Assembly: GCA_963777625.1 (NCBI GenBank)
Contig: CAVZRO010000022.1
Coordinates: forward strand, 1-5,569
Length of the DNA stretch: 5,569 bases
Direction of reading: 5' to 3'
Source of the DNA: DATDIC01 sp963777625
GTDB taxonomy: Bacteria > Pseudomonadota > Alphaproteobacteria > Acetobacterales > Acetobacteraceae
The number at the start of each line of letters is the position of its first letter. The stretch's first letter is position 1. The notes under the pieces were generated by a model. It saw nothing but the letters and a program-made list of their open reading frames with translations, did not search any database and was not told the DNA's origin. The position numbers were made by a program, and so were the translations under genes. This document shows positions 1 to 5,569 of the stretch, one piece after another.

Positions 1-25
1 AAGCAATAGGGCAGATCGCACCTGA

Positions 26-53
26 TACCAGCGGCCCGCAGGGCCGACTGGTA
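26..53. repeat. Strong 12-bp hairpin with 3-base loop
   Basis: The left arm TACCAGCGGCCC (26-37) pairs with GGGCCGACTGGTA (41-53) around the loop GCA. This gives 12 base pairs with a single bulged A at 47. The arms are GC-rich in their inner half. There is no T-run on either side, so it is not a canonical intrinsic terminator. It could still be a REP-like element, an mRNA-stabilising stem, or the 3' end of a transcript from outside the window. The structure is certain from the sequence; its role is not known. Confidence 0.6.
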
Positions 54-67
54 CGCGCGCAGGATTG

Positions 68-147
68 GCCCGCGCCCCTCTCGTCATGCCCGCGCCCCTC
101 TCGTTATGGCCGCGCCCACCCCGTCATGCCCGCGCCCCTCTCGTCAT
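68..147. repeat. Tandem repeat: four copies of a 20-base unit
   Basis: The unit GCCCGCGCCCCTCTCGTCAT occurs head to tail at 68-87, 88-107, 108-127 and 128-147 with exactly 20-base period. Copies 1 and 4 are identical. Copy 2 differs by one base (C to T at 105) and copy 3 by four bases. The period is not a multiple of three, so no protein repeat is being maintained. The array runs directly into the palindrome at 143-185. Read from the GTCATG, the unit begins like the left arm of that palindrome (GTCATGCCCG against GTCATGGCCGGG), which suggests that the array grew from the element by slippage or unequal exchange. Confidence 0.85.
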
Positions 148-185
148 GGCCGGGCTTGTCCAGGCTTGTCCCGGCCATCCATGAC
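143..185. repeat. Dispersed alphaproteobacterial palindromic element with expanded loop
   Basis: ATGGCCGGG (146-154) pairs perfectly with CCCGGCCAT (170-178). The outer bases GTC (143-145) and the flanking CCATGAC (179-185) extend the symmetry in an offset register. The usual version of this intergenic repeat has a short CTTGT loop between GCCGGG and CCCGGC. Here the loop is enlarged because GGCTTGTCC occurs twice (153-161 and 163-171), a tandem duplication of 10-base period. From general knowledge, elements of this kind are abundant between genes in Bradyrhizobium, Acetobacteraceae and sphingomonads. They usually lie downstream of genes, as here. Family assignment is from memory of the consensus. 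Confidence 0.7.
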
Positions 186-263
186 TTTGTCGCCCACCGC
201 GCCGCTCGTTCGCTTCACGTTGCTCCGGGCAACACCGGCAGGATGGGTCACTCCCAATGCCGT

Positions 264-280
264 CTGGTACAAGCTACCAG
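264..280 (-). terminator. Hairpin downstream of the MFS gene, weak terminator candidate
   Basis: CTGGTA (264-269) and TACCAG (275-280) form a perfect 6-bp stem with a 5-base loop. It lies about 100 bases past the MFS stop codon on the minus strand. No T-tract follows in that direction, so intrinsic termination would be poor. In a GC-rich genome, Rho-dependent termination is the alternative. The same CTGGTA/TACCAG pair also forms the outer end of the hairpin at 26-53. Confidence 0.25.
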
Positions 281-376
281 CACCCCAACGCTCCCGGACC
301 AATCAACCCTTCGCGCCGCCGATCTGACCGGGATCGCGCCGACCAGTGCGGTTGCGCTCGACAGCACCTGCCGGAA

Positions 377-1639
377 TCACATGGACCGATCAGCAAGGAC
401 CGGCGGACCGGCGAAGCGCACCATGCCCCCGATGCCGATTCCGATTGTAACCATGGCGCCGAACGCGATAACGCAAGCCGCTGGAACAGCCGCATACACC
501 GGCGGAGCGAGCAGCATCGTAACCAGCAGCCCGCCATAGGTCGCGACGAGAAAGGCCCGCATCGCCGCCGGAATGTCGGCACGCGGCAACTCGGTCTGGC
601 GCAGCACGGCCACCGGGATGTCATGCATCGGCCCGCCGATCGCACCGAACGCCGCGCCGGCGGCAAGCGCCGCGACCGTCATCGCCGGCGACAACGATGC
701 AACGGCCGCCAGCGCCATCGTCAGAAACCCAACTCCGAGCACGACATAGCCCGCAAACATCATCACCCCTGGATTGCCGGGCATCTTCCGGCTGCCGACG
801 ACAAGCGTCGAGGCGAGGTTCGTGCAGCCATACGCCGAGATGATCAGCCCGTATGCGCCAAGCCCCAGATTGCCCGGCACATGCCGCGTAATGACGAGCG
901 GGAGGCCGAGAAACATCACCGCGTACCAGACCCCGTTGGTGATACCGGTGACCTGTAGCTGCACGCGCAAAAGCGGATGTCCGGCGACCGCGCGAAAACC
1001 GTGCAGTGCGGAGGCGAGCATGTCCGGCGGCGAACCGTTGCCGCTCGACCGGGCAAGCGGGCGCATCTGGCCGATCAGGAACAGCGAGACGGCCGAGAGT
1101 CCAAAGCTTGCCGCATCCAGCGAAAGAAAATGCTTGGCCGGTACCCAGGCCGCAAACATGGCAACCAGGCCGGGCCCGAGCAGGCGGGCGATGCGGGCCG
1201 TGCTATCCAGCAGGGCATTCGCCGCCGGCAGCCGGCCGGGATCGCGCACCAGCGCCGGCAACAGCCCCTGCAGAGCTGGCCTGAACACCGCCTGGCCGAC
1301 GGCGAGCACGATAGTCGCCAGCACAAGCGCCGCCGCGGTGGCCCGGCCACGAAAACTCCAGTCAAGCACGACCGCGATCAGCGCCAGGGCGCGCAAGAGA
1401 TCGGCGCCGATCATGGAACCGCGCTCGTTCCACGCATCCGCCCAGCGCCCGGCGATCAGCGCGGTCGCCAGCACGCATCCGGCGCCAAGCGCGGAAAGAT
1501 AGCCAGCCTCCGCGCCAAGCGCGCCGACCGCGATCCAGGTCAGCGCCACGGCATAGAGCTGGTCCCCGATCGCCGAAAGCGAGAGACCGCCCCACAGCAG
1601 CGCGACCGGCGGATCGCAAAGCGGAGCGAGAATTCGCAT
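377..1639 (-). CDS. MFS transporter, MFS_3/EntS-like exporter
   Basis: This encodes a 420-residue inner-membrane protein of the Major Facilitator Superfamily with about twelve hydrophobic segments. Family-typical stretches are visible: the short first segment with LSAIGDQLYAVALTWIA (21-37), a motif-A-like loop GRWADAWNERG (64-74) followed by a conserved LLRAL, QAVFRPALQGLLPALV (116-131), and ANALLDSTARIARLLGP (140-156). A hydrophilic central loop around 192-210 separates the two halves. These features fit the MFS_3 group, which includes the enterobactin exporter EntS and many drug or siderophore exporters driven by the proton gradient. The substrate cannot be read from the sequence. ATG at 1639 is preceded by TTAAGGCGGCAGG, with AAGG seven bases from the start, which supports this start. 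The gene follows the FUSC-type gene after 62 bases. A Fur-like box lies just upstream, so export of a siderophore or another metal-linked compound is an inference worth testing. A drug-efflux role is equally open. Confidence 0.88.
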   Translation of the reverse strand: MRILAPLCDPPVALLWGGLSLSAIGDQLYAVALTWIAVGALGAEAGYLSALGAGCVLATALIAGRWADAWNERGSMIGADLLRALALIAVVLDWSFRGRATAAALVLATIVLAVGQAVFRPALQGLLPALVRDPGRLPAANALLDSTARIARLLGPGLVAMFAAWVPAKHFLSLDAASFGLSAVSLFLIGQMRPLARSSGNGSPPDMLASALHGFRAVAGHPLLRVQLQVTGITNGVWYAVMFLGLPLVITRHVPGNLGLGAYGLIISAYGCTNLASTLVVGSRKMPGNPGVMMFAGYVVLGVGFLTMALAAVASLSPAMTVAALAAGAAFGAIGGPMHDIPVAVLRQTELPRADIPAAMRAFLVATYGGLLVTMLLAPPVYAAVPAACVIAFGAMVTIGIGIGGMVRFAGPPVLADRSM

Positions 1640-1646
1640 CCTGCCG

Positions 1647-1650
1647 CCTT
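1647..1650 (-). promoter_or_regulatory. Shine-Dalgarno of the MFS gene
   Basis: Minus-strand AAGG is followed by CGGCAGG (seven bases) and then the ATG at 1639. This spacing is good and fixes the start codon. Confidence 0.65.
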
Positions 1651-1652
1651 AA

Positions 1653-1669
1653 TTGCAAATCATTCGCAA
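1653..1669. promoter_or_regulatory. Fur-like operator upstream of the MFS gene
   Basis: TTGCAAATCATTCGCAA is a 17-base near-palindrome centred on C1661. The half-sites TTGCAAAT and TTGCGAAT differ at one position. The central AAT-N-ATT and the outer TGC/GCA match the 7-1-7 arrangement of Fur boxes such as TGCNAATNATTNGCA variants. It lies 14 to 30 bases in front of the MFS ATG, between a TTGACT hexamer and the Shine-Dalgarno, where a bound repressor would block transcription. Mur (the manganese-responsive Fur of some alphaproteobacteria) recognises similar TGCAAA-containing sites and is an alternative. Its AT-richness stands out from the surrounding DNA. Binding itself is an inference. Confidence 0.55.
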
Positions 1670-1674
1670 GTCAA
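1669..1674 (-). promoter_or_regulatory. -35-like hexamer TTGACT for the MFS gene
   Basis: Minus-strand TTGACT matches five of six bases of the sigma-70 -35 consensus and abuts the Fur-like box. No good -10 lies at 17-base spacing (TAAGGC is there). AATTAA at 14-base spacing matches only three of six. The promoter is therefore only suggested. Confidence 0.3.
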
Positions 1675-1700
1675 CGAGGGCTCCGGCTGCGACGCTCGTT
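1673..1700 (-). terminator. Inverted repeat between the FUSC-type and MFS genes, weak terminator candidate
   Basis: AACGAG (1673-1678) and CTCGTT (1695-1700) form a perfect 6-bp stem with a 16-base loop, starting one base after the stop codon of the FUSC-type gene. No T-run follows on the minus strand. It could attenuate read-through into the MFS gene, or it may be chance. Its downstream arm overlaps the TTGACT hexamer. Confidence 0.25.
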
Positions 1701-1701
1701 C

Positions 1702-2724
1702 CTATCCGCCGCCCGGACCCGAACGGCCGATGCGACGGCCGGCCGCGGCACCGCGACTGTGTTCCGTGATCCGGTCCGCAAGATCGCCAAGATCACGGCG
1801 CAGCACCGTGTGCACGAGTTGCAGGCTGGTACCCTGCCGCAATATCGCCCCGGCACCGTCAACCGTAGCAAGGTCCGGTGCAATCTCGCCTTGACCGAGC
1901 GCCCGGGACGCCGCCTGAAACCAACCGGCGATGGGGTCCGCGAAGGCGGCGTGCTCCTGCTCCGTGCCGGGCTGCTCAGCTATCGTCCGGCCAAGCATCG
2001 CGACATCTGTCCGCAACCGCCGGAGGGTCCGAACCAGCGGCGCGGACGCCGGTTCGCCGGAAAGTCGGAACTGGCGTTCCTGCATCGCTTCGGCATGCGC
2101 CGTCTCCATGCCGCCGATGTGCGTTTGCAAACGGGCGCTGAGTTCCTCGGCGCTGCCGGCCTGGGTGGCATGAAGGCGCATGATGTCACCCAGTATGCTG
2201 AGCGCCGCCGCGCCATGGGCGCGCACACCGGCGACCCCACGCTCCGGAAATACCAGCAGTGCCGTCAATCCACCGATCACGCCGCCGAGCACGATCTCCG
2301 CGATGCGGTGCAGCGCGACGGAAAACGCGCCGCTGCCGGATGGTATCGCCAGCAACAGCAATGCCGCGGTCATCGGCGCGAGTCGGAACCGCGGGTCGAG
2401 CGCGGCCAGCGCCGACAGCGGCAGCACCAGAGCAGCGAGAACGGCAGCCACAGGCACGCCGAGCCGGGCGTGCGCCCAGGCGCCCGCGCCCCCCAGCAGG
2501 GCACCGATGATGGTCCCGTTGGCGCGCGCGATACCAGCGCTCAAAGTGGCGCCCAATGAGCCCTGAACCACAACGAGACAGGTGATGACCGCCCAGTACC
2601 CTTCCGGCAGGCCGAGGGCCATCGTGCCGAGATAAGCCAGCATCGCCGCGGTGGTGATGCGCACCGCCTGGCGGCAAGCGGCTGCCCGGAGCAAGGCCCG
2701 GAGCCGGGCGCCGCGGCCTACCAC
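1702..2724 (-). CDS. Half-size FUSC-type membrane protein (aromatic acid exporter-like)
   Basis: This encodes 340 residues. The N-terminal half (about 23-160) has roughly six hydrophobic segments. It begins with the hallmark pattern of the fusaric acid resistance/aromatic acid exporter families: a short helix, then LPEGYWAVITCLVVVQGSLG (39-58), then LSAGIARANGTIIGALLGG (61-79). The C-terminal half (about 165-325) is soluble and helical, with charged stretches such as ETAHAEAMQERQ (207-218), and ends in a low-complexity Gly/Arg tail. Full-length FUSC proteins have two membrane/soluble halves and about 650-700 residues, so this single-unit protein would probably act as an oligomer. Known relatives export hydroxylated aromatic acids or fusaric acid with periplasmic adaptor partners; no adaptor gene is seen here. 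The GTG start at 2724 is supported by CAGGCGG with AGG seven bases upstream. The gene follows the alaS stop by 15 bases, suggesting co-transcription. Substrate unknown. Confidence 0.85.
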   Translation of the reverse strand: MVGRGARLRALLRAAACRQAVRITTAAMLAYLGTMALGLPEGYWAVITCLVVVQGSLGATLSAGIARANGTIIGALLGGAGAWAHARLGVPVAAVLAALVLPLSALAALDPRFRLAPMTAALLLLAIPSGSGAFSVALHRIAEIVLGGVIGGLTALLVFPERGVAGVRAHGAAALSILGDIMRLHATQAGSAEELSARLQTHIGGMETAHAEAMQERQFRLSGEPASAPLVRTLRRLRTDVAMLGRTIAEQPGTEQEHAAFADPIAGWFQAASRALGQGEIAPDLATVDGAGAILRQGTSLQLVHTVLRRDLGDLADRITEHSRGAAAGRRIGRSGPGGG

Positions 2725-2731
2725 CGCGCCG

Positions 2732-2734
2732 CCT
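2732..2734 (-). promoter_or_regulatory. Shine-Dalgarno that decides the GTG start of the FUSC-type gene
   Basis: Minus-strand AGG in the context TCAGGCGG lies seven bases from the GTG at 2724-2722. No ATG lies upstream after the alaS stop. The next in-frame ATG (residue 28) would cut into the first membrane segment, so GTG is the best start. Confidence 0.5.
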
Positions 2735-2739
2735 GATAA

Positions 2740-5379
<2,640 letters not shown>

Positions 5380-5416
5380 GGGCGATGGGACGGTCCTGAG
5401 GGTGGAGGTCTTTCCG

Positions 5417-5443
5417 ATTAGCCCAGCGGTGCTGTCCTGTCAC
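5417..5443 (-). promoter_or_regulatory. Weak promoter candidate for alaS
   Basis: On the minus strand, GTGACA (5443-5438; five of six matches to the -35 consensus) is followed after 15 bases by GCTAAT (5422-5417; four of six matches to the -10). The start of transcription would fall about 30 bases in front of the alaS ATG. The short spacer makes this uncertain. Confidence 0.25.
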
Positions 5444-5457
5444 GCCACGAAAGCACC

Positions 5458-5483
5458 ATGGTCGAGGTCCGCCAGACCACCAT
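5458..5483. repeat. Bulged 9-bp hairpin upstream of alaS
   Basis: ATGGT (5458-5462) pairs with ACCAT (5479-5483), and GGTC (5466-5469) with GACC (5475-5478), around the loop CGCCA. A three-base bulge CGA (5463-5465) interrupts one arm. It lies just upstream of the candidate alaS promoter. No T-run follows in either direction. It could be a protein-binding site, the terminator stem of an upstream transcript, or chance. Confidence 0.35.
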
Positions 5484-5569
5484 ATCGACGAGACGGAACC
5501 ATCTGGCGCCGCCCGTTATCCGGCTTCGACCAAAGCTCAGGCAAATCCTCTGGCGCACGGGCACTGGGC

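Larger units (their letters stand above)
1..376. other. Repeat-rich non-coding region downstream of the MFS gene
   Basis: No convincing gene lies here. The plus-strand frames that stay open owe this to the high GC content and to the 20-base tandem repeat. One of them reads through the dispersed palindrome to give the peptide SWPGLSRLVPAIHDF, a typical artefact product of this alphaproteobacterial repeat. The frame also continues into the antisense of the MFS gene, which argues against it being real. From left to right the region holds a 12-bp hairpin (26-53), a four-copy tandem array (68-147), the palindrome with an expanded loop (143-185), a 5-bp hairpin GTTGC/GCAAC (219-233) and a 6-bp hairpin (264-280). 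Between about 281 and 376 I see nothing beyond minor inverted repeats. Confidence 0.7.
5380..5569. other. Upstream region of alaS, no gene assigned
   Basis: Several frames are open to the window edge (plus from ATG 5458; minus ending at TGA 5440 and TAA 5418). All are short, mutually overlapping and unlike any family I recognise, and their third-position GC content does not clearly favour one. The region holds a promoter-like pair and a bulged hairpin. It may also contain the end of a neighbouring gene that cannot be resolved here. Confidence 0.5.

Noticed and set aside
68..147. Possible CRISPR array
   Set aside because: The repeats are 20 bases, directly adjacent and without unique spacers, so this is a simple tandem repeat. 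No cas gene is present.
106..539. Small plus-strand proteins across the tandem array
   Set aside because: The coding potential comes from the 20-base repeat, whose period is not a multiple of three, and from the dispersed palindrome (peptide LVPAIHDF type). Such products are common annotation artefacts.
257..1894. Long plus-strand open frames opposite the MFS gene and the start of the FUSC-type region
   Set aside because: They are shadows of a well-supported minus-strand membrane protein. Their translations are Arg/Pro/Ala-rich and show no family features.
5388..5396. GGACGGTCC palindrome before alaS as an operator
   Set aside because: A 4-1-4 palindrome is expected by chance in GC-rich DNA and nothing else supports a function.
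5458..5569. Divergent plus-strand gene starting at ATG 5458 and running off the window
   Set aside because: Only 37 codons are visible, there is no good Shine-Dalgarno, the start lies inside a hairpin, and no family is recognised. It cannot be ruled out without more sequence.
5440..5569. 3' end of a minus-strand gene (frame ending at TGA 5442-5440)
   Set aside because: The 42-codon reading has modest third-position GC bias and no recognised match, and another minus frame is equally open. The evidence is insufficient to annotate it.

Overview
The window is GC-rich DNA (roughly two thirds G+C by eye), with three complete protein genes, all on the minus strand, and about 0.55 kb of non-coding sequence at the two ends. 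The likely source is an alphaproteobacterium. This rests on the base composition, on an AlaRS of alphaproteobacterial appearance, and above all on a dispersed intergenic palindrome at the left end (GTCATGGCCGGGCTTGTCC...CCGGCCATCCATGAC type). Elements of that type are scattered through genomes such as Bradyrhizobium, Acetobacteraceae and sphingomonads. The genus cannot be fixed from this sequence.

Transcription runs from right to left. Positions 5569-5380 form the upstream region of alaS, with a bulged hairpin and a weak promoter-like pair. Positions 5379-2740 are alaS, a full-length alanyl-tRNA synthetase with every catalytic and editing motif intact. After 17 bases of spacing (15 between the genes plus the overlapping part of the start context), 2724-1702 encodes a half-size FUSC-type membrane protein. 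It starts at GTG, has its own Shine-Dalgarno, and lies in the same reading frame as alaS, so the two are probably co-transcribed. A 62-base gap follows with an inverted repeat, a TTGACT -35-like hexamer and a 17-base near-palindrome resembling a Fur box (TTGCAAATCATTCGCAA). Then 1639-377 encodes a 420-residue MFS exporter of the MFS_3/EntS-like type. Positions 376-1 are non-coding and repeat-rich: a small hairpin, the alphaproteobacterial palindrome with an expanded loop, an exact-period 20-base tandem array apparently related to one arm of that palindrome, and a strong 12-bp hairpin near the left edge.

Functionally, alaS is a housekeeping gene and the two downstream genes encode predicted inner-membrane exporters. 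The Fur-like box suggests that the MFS gene is switched separately, by iron or possibly manganese, and is not just the tail of the alaS transcript. No CRISPR array, insertion sequence, tRNA or rRNA was recognised. No clearly new biological system is visible. The best leads are the metal-regulation signal in front of the MFS gene and the tandem-array/palindrome composite at the left end.
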